A stretch of DNA of 64,000 nucleotides from Stratiolaelaps scimitus (Eukaryota > Arthropoda > Arachnida > Mesostigmata > Laelapidae), in contig JABWDB010000015.1 in NCBI GenBank assembly GCA_019614645.1, forward strand, positions 5,031,501 to 5,095,500, read 5' to 3'. The notes under the pieces were generated by a model, which saw nothing but the letters and a program-made list of their open reading frames with translations, did not search any database and was not told where the DNA came from. Shown here piece by piece: positions 1 through 11,490 of this stretch. Numbering within the stretch: the first letter of the stretch is position 1; every line of letters begins with the position of its first letter. The position numbers were made by a program, and so were the translations under genes.

Positions 1-693
1 GTGTGTGTGTATACATATATGCGGCACGGCGAGATACAGGCCTACAGCAGAGTAACACGCAAGTTTGCCGTTAGCTAAAAGTAGACGTCCAGTTAGAAAG
101 AAAACTGGCCTATACTATTGAAGCAAATGCCTTACTCGACTATAGGCCTACGTTTGTCCTAACGGAGGGAACGAATCGGTTCACACCTATTCTTTCCTAA
201 CTGTTTGTTTATAGTTGAATCCTACCCTGCTCCGCAACTCCATGTGTATATATGCACATATTCATAGGTAGCTGTTTCTGTCGCTGTTCGATTATCCCCC
301 GCCGCGGAACATCCATCATTCGATTCCGCTGCGTTCTAGCCGAAATGTCTTTTATGAAAATGTCTGTCAGTATCTCGCGCATCTGTATCATAGATCACTT
401 CTCGGGGCTGCTGTTGACGATCGTTATACGTTCGCTATATTCACAGCATTTACGTTCACTCATCCACTATCATAAATATTGATTACCTACTCCCGTACAT
501 ATTGAACGCTGTGAACTCTAGGCCGGCTCGGGCACCGCTGGAGATTTGGACTGATAAAGAAAACGCTGTCTAGGCGGAACGCGCGCAGCATCCCTTTTCA
601 GGGTAGGTCTCTGTGGGGCCGCCCGACGCAACTCGATGCTTTCAAACGCCGTTAGACGTAGAGAACTGGTGGGCGACGCGAATTCTCTTGGGG

Positions 694-967
694 TGTGTGC
701 CCGTGATGGTCTGTCTGGTGGTGAGCGTACCTGACTACGGGACAGGACGGACATGGTTGCTTGGGCTCAAATCCTACTGGCAGACGCCGAGAACCTTTGG
801 AGTTCTTTATCATCTTTCCTTATTTGTGGATTTTTGCCATGTATCGGGGATCGATGAAATTGAACAAAAGTGGTCCCGGCAGGTCCTCAAGGTAATACCT
901 AATAAGGTTAACTGTTGATGCCTGTCATTCTCAGGGGAGTAACTGAGAGTCAGCTCAAGTAACTGTG
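694..967 (+). mobile_element. tRNA-derived SINE, family A, near full-length copy
   Basis: Head with Pol III A-box-like TGGTCTGTCTGGTGGTGAGC and B-box-like GGGCTCAAATCCT, followed by the family body (TTTGGAGTTCTTTATCATC; GTGGTCCCGGCAGGTCCTC) and a diverged 3' end (GAGAGTCAGCTCAAG). It aligns along its length with the copy at 31,243-31,520. Confidence 0.75.
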
Positions 968-1445
968 ATTATGTGCCAACCGTGGTCGTCCCCGTGATGG
1001 TTGAGCCGTTAACGTCGGCAGTGCCTAGGGACACAGCTTGGACACATAGACCAGCAGTGGGGTCTAGTCCGAGCTCATCGTAAGCTTCAAATTCCGCTGT
1101 GGCCAGATATATGGACTTGTGGATTGACGTTCGCCTATTTAACTAAATACAATACAAATACGTGCACATACACAAACATGCGTTATAGCGTAATGCGATC
1201 ATCATTAATCCGTCTTATTTGTCATCGCCATCCGTTGAAGAACTTAGTACGCCACCCCTGTGCCACGATGGTCTCAACAAGATTGAATAAATTGCCGGGG
1301 GCAGACTAAAGTAATTTGTACGCCCCTCGAATGCTATGTAACCCTACACGCTAAGTAACCTTACACGCTCCCGAACATTTTGAAGCATTGAAGGGACCAT
1401 TCCATTAAGTTCGCCGAACGAGACGTTCGAATTCCACTTCGACGA

Positions 1446-1471
1446 CTCTCTCTCTCTCTCTCTCTCTCTCG
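1446..1471. repeat. (CT)n microsatellite
   Basis: Pure CT run. Comparable CT or GA runs are at 20,701-20,721, 23,470-23,504, 35,690-35,721, 54,554-54,575 and 62,842-62,861. Confidence 0.9.
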
Positions 1472-3127
1472 AGACACGTAGTTCTTTCATCGATGAGATG
1501 TCAAATAGCACCGCTACCTCGGACCTTCGCGACGACGCATGCTGATAAAGGTCCTGCACATTGACATTGTGCAGTATAGACTGGTCAATCGTTCGAACAC
1601 CCGAAGTATTGGCCGCGAATTGCGAATTTCCTCATTAACCTTCCAGCTTCACTGAAGACCTCACGACTTGTGGTCCTAAATCTTGAATTTGCCTAACATT
1701 ATGTACCGTCGAAGCTATGCTGATTTTGGTATTAGGGGGCTTCATTGCACATCATATATTCATGACTGAGTAAGTCGTCTGTGTTTCAACTGCGGCATTT
1801 TAGGATAATCTTGGCTATAACGCCCCCCCCCCTCGAAATTACCTCTCCGTCGACATTAACTTGTGCTGGCACTCCACGGCCCATAATTATGAGATCAGCT
1901 TACTCCCTTCAACACACGTTGGCGGGGTCTTGTCCTAAATTTGATTCCCAGCCACATACACTGCTCCTTAATGTCGTGCTAGAGAACTTTTGCTCTTATT
2001 ATATTATATCCTCTGGGGGCAAGGTGGACCTCGAGCTGGGTACCCGACACAATGGAAGCCAATTTTGCCTCTTCCAACAATTGTGCGTCATTTCCAAGCC
2101 GCATCCTGTACATGGTTGTAGTCTATGAAAGGAAGACGATAATTTATATTAGGCTTAATTATGATGATAATAATAATAGTAATAATAATATAACTCTTAA
2201 TAATAACACTTGGTTTTACAACACAAAGCATAAGAAAGATTAGTGGCGGACTTCGCAATCGAAGGTCAAAATACGCCTTTAACTATAGCGAGCATTCCCT
2301 CTCGCAGAAGCATTCGCTTGCACGTCTTCACCGCCCGCGGATGCTTACCTGAGGCCTGCCAAAGAACTGGCTGACTTTGTCGTAAATTCGCAAGATGTCG
2401 CTGCACTTACCTATCACCTAGAGGTCTATAACATCTCGGCACAAAACTGTCTGTAGCTTTTCCGTGAAGCGCTATCATCGAATTACCAGAGTATCGGGGC
2501 GACCTGTGTGCTATTGTACATTTAAGGTAATGCCATCATAACATGATCCTTCCCTCCCATATAAGGCAATTGTTTTGATCGGGATGACCGTGGTAGCAGT
2601 GGATCGGTGGAAGCCCCTACAGATATTCGAGACGGGGTCCGTAATGCTGTCTATCGTGCTGATGTCTCGCCATCAGCGTAACGACATCAGCGTTCAACAA
2701 TGAGTTCGTCTATTTCATCCCATATCGTATCTACGCCCCTTCTTGTCCCTGCATCTATATATCGGCGTTGATGCAAAACCCCTTGCCTGCACGAGTCCAT
2801 AGGCTGAGCGCGTCAGCGAACAGCCGACTGGGGAACGAGATACTCATCAGTGTCTATCTATTAAATTATCGAGGTGCGGGTAGGAACACCGATCGAGAAG
2901 TGACATGGCAACGCAATAGAATCGTACACCTGTTGGTGCGCTTGCATGCGCCGGCATCGCAGAAACGCGCACGACCACTCAGAGCCTTAACCCACCAGAC
3001 AATGGCGATTATATAGCCTCTTCTGTGAAGAGCTACACAATATATCGATTGCTCATGACAGGCTGGAGTTCATCAGACGAAAAACAATGTGTAGTAACAA
3101 GGAGAGATCAATAGAGGAATGGGAGTT

Positions 3128-3305
3128 ATAGTGACGTTGGGGCGGCGGCTTGGACGGTGACTAAGTGTCGTCTCTGGCGGTAAAAGGACAGAGGTCGCTG
3201 GTTCGAATCGTCCCGAGACCTGGGGAGGACATATAAGGGAAGACTTAAGCATTGAAAAAATTGCAGTTCCTTTAATAAACTAATGAAACGTTTAGCTTTA
3301 TCATA
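3128..3305 (+). mobile_element. tRNA-derived SINE, family B, near full-length copy
   Basis: Head GGCGGCTTGGACGGTGACTA, B box GGTTCGAATCG, then ACATATAAGGGA, CTTAAGCATTG, TTGCAGTTCCTTTAATAAAC and a TTTAGCTTTATC end. The same order of words recurs, mostly inverted, at several other places in the window, defining a second SINE family. Confidence 0.7.
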
Positions 3306-3440
3306 CCCATTACGTCATAGTCCGGAAATGTCAACCTGCTCGGCCACACTGTAGAGTTCTTTCAGAGATCGGCTAACTGTGTGTGACAGACTGATATCCG
3401 TGTGAAAACCCCGTAGACGTTCTTCGTTGATCAATGCTGA

Positions 3441-3478
<38 letters not shown>

Positions 3479-6163
3479 GGTTGTGCAAAAATAGGTTTAC
3501 AGTTCAAACGGAGACTTCTTTCTCAACTCGTGCGAATACTTTTTCTCTTGAAACTGCCCTTCCGTTTGGTCCGCCTCGTCATTGTTATTATTATTATTAC
3601 TACCAAAGATTTATCCATTCATACTCTTCAATCGTTCGATCTCCATCTCCCGGCGTCAGCCAACCGCAATTCGAACGCCGATCCAGCAGTTAAAAGTGGC
3701 GTAGTAGAAATTAGATACGTGCAACTCGAGTAAGCCCCAGTAAATTTTTGAGTTCTGAAAGGCGGCGGCTTTGGCTTTGTCCTATTTGCTTGGATGCCTA
3801 CCGTTTGGCGTTCGACTACAGTAGACAGGGGTCACAACGGTGTTGGGGTAAGGGAAACGCTGAAGTTTCGTAACCCTTCTGCTGGTGTCTCTTCAGTATC
3901 CTCGACTCGATGTCTTTCAAGGATTACAATGAGCCTCAATGTCGAAATGAGGCCACCTGAGCATTTTGGGCGTTTGCTAAGCGGCAGGCAAGCCACGGGG
4001 GGCTGCGGGGGTTTTGGGGGCTGAATGGGAGCGAGTCCCAGGGGGGTTCCTCCAGCGTGCATCTGATGCGAGAACGCCGAGGCGAGCCTGCCACAACCAG
4101 CAGATCTGAGTGGAGCAGAGCCCTCGCCCAAGTCGTGTGCCTCTTTCGGCAGCACTTTTGAAGTCTTTCGTGCGAAGGTCAGACCACGTCGACGCTTGCC
4201 CTGCAACCCTCACCGCCTCGAACCACTGGACCAATGCTATGCGCTGGTGTCATTGAGTCCGTGGGTTCGCTGGTGCCTACCGCTAGCCGACGGTCTCGCC
4301 GGTGACGCAACCGATGGCACAAATTGGGCGGCGGCGGCGACGACGCCGACTACAACTCCTCCGCTGAACGCTGCTCGAGTTATTCTTGTTAAAGCGTTCG
4401 AGCGCGTCGGGAGACTGTACACAGACGAGAATAGACAGACGCTGACTCATTGTTCGTGAAGGTCGATGCGGGACTGCTATTGAGGGCGACGATATTTTGT
4501 GGCCATGACTTATTCCTGTGGCCTGTTCGGGATATCTATATAGACACTTTCGCTAAGAAAACCCTGAAGCTCTAACGTCACCCATACAGCGGTTTCATGC
4601 CAAATGTTATAATCGTTCGTATGATATTTCGTCATGAGATATGATTTACAATGCAGACAGCCGAACGAGCGCACGTCGGGGAACAGATGCTCATCAACAG
4701 CCAGTTGACGACCTACCATCAAGAGCATTTCCCCTTCCTTTGAAAACGGATATTGTTAAGTGGTGAACATTATGTCGAAACAATGCCCAATAATCTGCCC
4801 ATCAACAGCTGCCAGAACAACCGTTGGAGCCGCCTGCCGACCTTCCTCGACACGGGCTAGTTAGGATTTTGAAGGTGCATGGATTTGCCAACACCCGGCC
4901 ACTTTCGACTTAAGTCGACTGGCCTTGCAAACTACGGCAAGGCTGCAGTGTCTTGTTCGGGGCTAAAAATAGACCCACTCACTAAGTAGCCCCCGTTCCT
5001 CGATTCGCACCCCCACACCTCAAGCTCCCCAACCGCCGAAGGGAAGACAACAGACATCAGGTCGTATAGCTACCTGGCGGGCCCATCCGGCGACTGAGCA
5101 AGCCCAGCAGCAGCCTTCAACGGGATGGGCAAACGCTCTTCGATTCTTCTTCCCCGAGCCCCTCCACTTCAACCTCCGGAACCCTGGCCTAGCCTAGGAT
5201 GCGGCGTCTGGTACCGAGCTAGAGAGAGCACGCCAAAAGATGCCTCTCAATCGGGATCTGATCTTGACTGCCATTCGGCCGAGGTCCTGAAGCGTTTACT
5301 GCTGCCAAAGGGCGTTATGTTATGCTGCATGGTACTTCTATTCGACACTGGCGAGGTGGGTATAGGGTTGGCAAAGTCTAACCTGTAACTCAGCTAACGC
5401 TTCCCGTAACACAATGAACCGTGGTTATTCATGGCTCTTATGGACGGGGTACCGTTAGTGTTTAACTTTCGATGCCTGGTCGAGAGGTATTGCGTTCGTC
5501 CATTGCGGTATGTTGCAGTCTGTGTACACATATGTGTGCGTGTGTATGCCGAATATGCTTGTGCAGATTATAACAAGCATGCCACAGTCAAACCCACACG
5601 AACTGCTAAATGGATGAGTAATGTGTGGCTAATGTTGAATACAATTATAATAAAGATGATTCCAACGACGAGGACTTTCTCATGAGGCAATACGATTCTC
5701 CTGGAATGATCTTCAAGTCTAGTTCAGCTAAACTCGCTGAAAGACATTGAAAATGAATCAACCTCCGAAGTGATGTACGGCTGATGATAGACTCCGTCTG
5801 GCAAATTTCCGATCGAACGAAGATCAAATGAAGTTATTACGAAGGTGAACGCAACTCGAAGCTGTCTGTTGGCGGACTCCCAGAAGAAAAATAATTAAAT
5901 TACATTTTCAAATGCGTTCGAAATGAAAGCGTTTGCGCGGTATCGACAGAGCCCTACATGGGTTGTGCAGCTTCTTCTATTCGAGCTAACTGCTACATCA
6001 CAGGACATACACAAAGCTTCTGCGTGCGTGTGTCCTGAGGTGGCAGTTAGCCCAAATCCTATTATGCCTTACAATTGCCAATTGGCCTAACATGGCCTTG
6101 TCGGTACATACTCGTGGCGCCGTTTGCTCGGCTCTGTGACGTTAGCTCTAGCCTCGTTCCCTA

Positions 6164-6472
6164 AGGTAAAGGTTTGATTGGTTTGTTAAAGGAACTGCAG
6201 TACTTTTGCATGGTAATGCATGACAACACCGTGGCCGCCCCCCGAGCACGGCGCGGTATAGCTGAGCTGACCCTCAGCTGCTTCCCTTCCCTCTCTATTT
6301 TTTAAAGGGGGGTGTGTCTCTACGGTGTCTCGGCAAGTCCACATGGCAGCACCGTGACCGCTTAGGTTCTCTTATATGTCACCAGGTCGCGGGACTCGAA
6401 CCTGCGGCCACCGGCTTCTTATAGCCAGAGACTTAGCCGCCGTCCAAGACACCGCGATGACAACTATACTTT
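6164..6472 (-). mobile_element. SINE family B split by an inserted SINE A fragment
   Basis: The 3' end of family B (reverse complement, GGTTTGTTAAAGGAACTGCA) is at 6164-6212 and the tRNA-like head (GGGACTCGAACCTGCGG) at 6355-6472. The 120-140 bases between contain the family A 3' end (GAGCTGACCCTCAGCTG). Near-repeats of 20 bp at 6219-6238 and 6342-6361 (17 of 20 identical) look like its target duplication. Confidence 0.6.
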
Positions 6473-8854
6473 GATACGAGTTCCTAAACGTTCCCCAACT
6501 GGAAGATAAGATAAGCTTTGGGTGTGCTGTAACCGCACGCCGTGTGCGTGGGTCAGAGATTGCGATGTTTTTATCATACATATGTAGCAATCTTTATTGT
6601 GCAAAACAGCTATTTGACATTAGGCCGTGCCCTTGGCACAATGCAATATTCATAAAAGCCTATCGCCAGCAGGCATCCCCGCACAACTAGCTGCTTGAGG
6701 TGCGGCTAGAGACTCAACCTCGTGACCCATCTACACTTTTGAGTAGGTGCACCTCCAGAGGGAGGGCCTACGACCTTGACTCACCGTTAGGACAAAGTAG
6801 GCCCGCGCACGGCTGAGACAAGAATCGCACCTGCAATATTTTCACTCACTTCTATTTCAACTAAAAACCTGCTTTCTTTTAACCCTTTCTCGCCTGTGCG
6901 CATATCTGAGACGCCGCCAGACCTGATTGGGCCGAGTACGTTAATTGGATGACGTAATCGTCCGCTATTGCCCTGCTTACTGACCTTCAGGCGTCCGTTC
7001 AAGCTCATGAAGGCGGCTTTCTCGGCTGCTGTTGATGACTGATAGGCCTACCTCCCCCTTTCTGTTTAACCTACCCACGGCCTTAGGTTCGTTTGAAACT
7101 TCAATCTCAATTCGGTCCCGAGCGTTTCCGAGCTTTTTCCTCCAGTGGTGTCTGTCGGGATGGGGCGCTGTATAGCCGACCACGAGAGCCTGCCTACGTG
7201 CTTTCTTCCAGGGTATACGCATGTCCATAGTCTGGACATAGGCCTCCCTTCTCCTCTACGGATCCAGTCTGATGGGCGCATTTTTACCAGCGTCGTCGAG
7301 TCCTGCTGTTGCTTTATGCCACGTCGCGTGATGAATGGACGAGTTCGCTCCATTCCTGGTGTATTGTTGTCCATCAAAAGGGTACGTGCGCAACGCTCGG
7401 TTATGGTTTTTTCCACTAGCGCTGCTGGCGCTGCTGCTGCTGCAACTGCCCCTCTACGAGGAACCTGGTCGACGTTATTGTATCTGACAGGGTCGGACAG
7501 CCTTCGAGAGAGGTGCCGCGTACTCGCTCCCTGAAAACCTCCGAGTCGTCATGTGTTGCATTCTAGCATAGACTAGAATATGCGAGGGCAGTCGGAGACA
7601 TTTTGGCAACAGAGCGCAGAGAGTGAATTTGTACACGCAGAATGCGCACAGCTTTCTTCTACGTTGGCCACTGCCAATGGCGGACTCCGTGACGGGTGGA
7701 GGTAACGGATCTGGTCTATACAATATGTACGGTCATCTAAGCTGATGTTAAAATTCAATACTGGTTGTTCGCCACATCGTCGCAGTGACGATGTGCGGCT
7801 TCGGGACGCCACCGTACGACGCATCTCCGCATCTGATATAGGCGGATGACGCATTGATGCGGAAATAAACTAGTAAACGCTACAAATGGCCAATTGTAGT
7901 TCCTACTGATGGTAAACAGTCGTGTGATACGAATTGATATTACATCGCTCGCTTTTCTTGGTGAACTCGAACTCGAAGCGCTTCGTTGTGGGATACGATT
8001 TAGTGACATCACATTCTGCGGGCCTGGACCAAATACGGATGTAGTGGACTCCAGTGAAATTGGACATTGTTAACTCCTGACGGCCTTGTTTGTTGGCCTG
8101 TGAAGTGGTCGACCACGATCGCTCGAATGAGACATTGCTCATTAGTAACATAGGTGCATAGGCGGTTTTCCAGCCCGTTTTAACTGATCCTTTATTGATA
8201 TAGTTCATTTGACATAGGGAATAATAATAATAATAACAATAATAACTATAGACAATTGGCTGCCACCGAAACAGCGAGATTCACTGGTGTTAGGTTCAAT
8301 AGACGAACGGACATGAGTCGTGGACACTCACCTAAGATTACGTTCTTCCCTTTTCATGGACCGAAATCAGACTCAATGCGCCATCTTCGCGCTCGAGTGT
8401 GCTCACAGAATCAACACTATGATATCACAAGATCACACACATATATAAGATCATACATCGAAAACACTTAGTAATAGTTCAATATGTAATTTTTGCTACT
8501 ATTTTTGTTCGCAAATCAACACGAATTGTTGACGTACACATTTTGTTCTAAGGTCAAATCTCTCTAACAAGAAGACGAAGAGGGGATCGAAAATAGTAGA
8601 ACGCCTATTGTGCGAGTGTGCGCGTTTGCTACGCTAAACTATTATAGATTAAAAAAAAAGCACACACGCACGCCTAGACCCCCCCCCCTTCGCTTATCGA
8701 TAAACAAATCCAGACAACAAACCTGTACAGCTGAATCGTTTGACACGATCTTTCATCGGCGCAAACAAAAAAGCACAGCAGCAGCAGCAGTAGGATTTCA
8801 ATAAATTTCTCGCCTTCTCGGCCACCTCCTCCCTGCCCGCTGTGTGTCCCACAG

Positions 8855-9288
8855 ATCGGACGGCGATTCCGATGATACGGACACCTCAGTCAGCTCGGAC
8901 GATATGGCGACGATGTCACACGAGCGGCCGGCGCCAGCTGGAGCCGCCGGTGACCATCGCACAGCGTGTCTAGCCGAGGACGCCGAGGAGCGAGTGTTCT
9001 CCAATGCCACCACGTGCTCGGATATCGCCCATGATTTGCTCGGCCAGCCGAGCGCTGCTGCGACCACGCCCGCCCTATCGATCACCGGTGATTCCGTGGC
9101 CAGCGAGGGAACCACGACGGGAACGGAAGCCACAGCGAAACTAGCCGATGCCTCCACAGCGGCAGCAGCAGCAGCGATGCCGACGACGACAGCATCGTCG
9201 ACGACAACAACAGCAGCAACAACAACGACAACAACAACAGTAACAACAACGACAACGACAACAACAAGTGAACAGATTAATCCAACAG
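8855..9288 (+). CDS. TBC1D16: TBC1D16 exon 1 of the visible set, Ser/Thr-rich N-terminal region
   Basis: A long pyrimidine tract (8806-8852) ends in CAG at 8852-8854, so this is an internal exon entered from an upstream exon. The frame is open across the border and reads SDGDSDDTDTSVSSDD before the first ATG at 8904, which could instead be the start if the upstream exon is untranslated. The last third is encoded by CAA/ACA/ACG-type repeats and gives a run of about 35 mostly Thr residues, likely disordered. The donor is CAG|GTTAGT and leaves one base (phase 1) that matches exon 2. No domain is visible. Membership in the gene rests on phase, strand and order rather than on similarity. Confidence 0.65.
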
Positions 9289-11365
9289 GTTAGTGGGCAG
9301 CGTTGTAGATTTCTTTGTGTTATAATATGAAATGGTAACAGTAAGCAGATGATCGCCTTAACTATAGCACGAGTGGCGGATTCGCGAATCAGCACGGACA
9401 GCAAGTAACATCTCATTACCCAGGAGAAACAAGGAGAACAATCGATGGATAGCCCCCCTCTTATCTTAGGCCAAGACTCTCCTGAATTCGTTCCCCATTT
9501 GACCCCCTCTCCAGAAATAGCTCCATGAGACAAAGCTACTGGAACGTTCTTGCTGTTGAGGGCTGTGCATTGATCAGCTTCGTGAAACGAGAAAGAACCA
9601 TGACTGAGGATCGGACCAGACCAGACAAGCGACTTATTAGCTAGGTATATATATAATTTAGATACATTTTATTTAAAGAAAAACATTATATATATATATA
9701 TATGACACAAAAAAAAACGTATTTGACCTTGATGTGCAAAATGTGAGAACCAATTCTGGTCCAGACCCCCGTATCAGCCTGTGAACGAACTAGCCTTGTT
9801 ACGTATTCAACTCATACGAATCTAAAGTGCGACAGATAAACGAGTTAAGTGTGGGAGCACTTGGGGTGACACGGGGCACTTCTCGACAACAAAGTTTATA
9901 TATGTATATATATATATATATAGACAGATGGATCAATAATACAAACGAGAAGATCATAGTATATCTATAGTTCCCACGTTTCAAACCGGTATTCACTGAG
10001 GACCTCCAACTAAGCTGTTTTTACACGAGAGGTCCAAAGTGTCGCCGGATTACTCCCGCCATATAACACATTTGGTTATAGTTTCGATGAGCCCAATGAA
10101 CACAGGTTATATGTTCGAGGAGTTTTAGCCGGTAAAAATCCGGCACTATCACAGCGAATACCTAAGATATAACACATTGTACTGGTGGTGGCCATGGGCG
10201 CCAAGGACTACTCGACTATACTGCGTAACGAACCCTTCTCTCAATGACATACACTTAAGTCTCCCATAATTAGGAAGGACACTACCAATTATACTCTGCT
10301 AGTTTCTCTGCATCTCTTGATTATCGAGCTCATCTCATAATGAATAGTTTATCTTCTGGGCATATTAATACCCATAGCCATTTTATCCTTCGTGCTACCC
10401 AGATACCCCCCAGTCACCCCTGATCCCCATTAACGAAATTGTAGCCTATAAAGGGTGTTCAAGAATGGAACCTCGAGAGAAATCTCGAAGTGTTGACCCC
10501 CCCCCCCTCAACGCATTGCCATATGGTAATCTTGCGCATCAGGCTTCCAGCATAAAAAAAATAGGTTTACAGCAATGTATGTATAGCTGAGATCGGTTGT
10601 CGGTCGTCATTCAATCTAGGAGATGTTTCGATATACGAACCTCTGTCGAGAGGTTGAACAGCTGGTCGTCGAATCCAGGCCCCACGAAGCAAAGCCCAGC
10701 AGCATATCCTAGCTAACTAGCGTGGTAACAGAGCAGGATTACTCGACCCAGCCAGTGCACGTTCAGCACGTTCGGCTTCGCCGTTTCGTCAAAGCCTCGC
10801 GTGGATGTACGTTACCGGAACGCTCAGGCGTCACGTGCTGCACACAGCTTAGCTGCATACGTAAGCGAGTGAGTTGATTGCGCACAACGTCGACCTTCCG
10901 TGGGGGGTCGACCTTCGCAGCTGGTCGCCGAGACGAGCGTTGTTGTCTCGAAGGATCTGTGCGTTCTACGGGCAAGGGAAGTGGGGCCCTTATGCGATGC
11001 CGATCTGACCTTGGTGAATTTATTATAAGCAAGAGTATCGATATACCACGGGTACGTTGTGCCTCGTTCCGAAAAGCAGCGAAGAAAAGCTGCAGGAGAG
11101 AAACGACAACCGCCAGCTCGTGGGGGCCATTCTGCTGGATAGGAAGCTGGATTTGCTGAAAATCGTTGGTGCTGGTTGACGGGCTGGCGATACCCAAAGG
11201 CATCGGTATATTATCGGTATATAGCCCCCTTTAGCCGTCGACTTGAGCGGAAGAACCCATTCTGATCTGTTCGGCGATAAAGATTCTCGCGATGATCTCT
11301 TATCGCGTCTCGTGTATATATATATATATATATATATGCATATTATACATATGCGTGATCAATGT

Positions 11366-11490
11366 ATACACAGGATTTGAACCTACGACCCCCAAGCATC
11401 GGAGGTAGAGACTTCTTACAGCCATCCCAGGCTGTGGCCTGTGCATAACATGTGGCAGGCCGAGACCGCGACCTGGCCTAGCCACGGTGG
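11366..11490 (-). mobile_element. tRNA-like sequence, possible third SINE family
   Basis: On the - strand, GGGATGGCTGTAAGAAGTC (A-box-like) is followed about 30 bases later by GTAGGTTCAAATCCTG (B-box-like). It does not fold into a complete tRNA and no second clear copy was found here. Confidence 0.35.

Larger units (their letters stand above)
1..8804. other. Upstream region without an assignable gene
   Basis: Contains one SINE A, two SINE B copies and microsatellites. The missing N-terminal exon of TBC1D16 could lie here, but no frame shows the family's N-terminal sequence. Open - strand frames overlap in a chain from 8208 to 6787, and a 72-codon - strand frame (4728-4510) looks protein-like; neither is recognised. 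A GC-rich patch at 3.8-4.4 kb could be a promoter, with nothing specific to support it. Confidence 0.5.

Noticed and set aside
613..918. 101-codon + frame
   Set aside because: It lies inside a SINE A copy.
3427..3733. Frames with YIYIYIYI runs (also at 14.3, 27.2, 46.1 kb)
   Set aside because: They are translations of (TA)n microsatellites.
9082..9533. - strand frames rich in Leu and Cys opposite exon 1
   Set aside because: They are the reverse of the Thr-coding triplet repeat.
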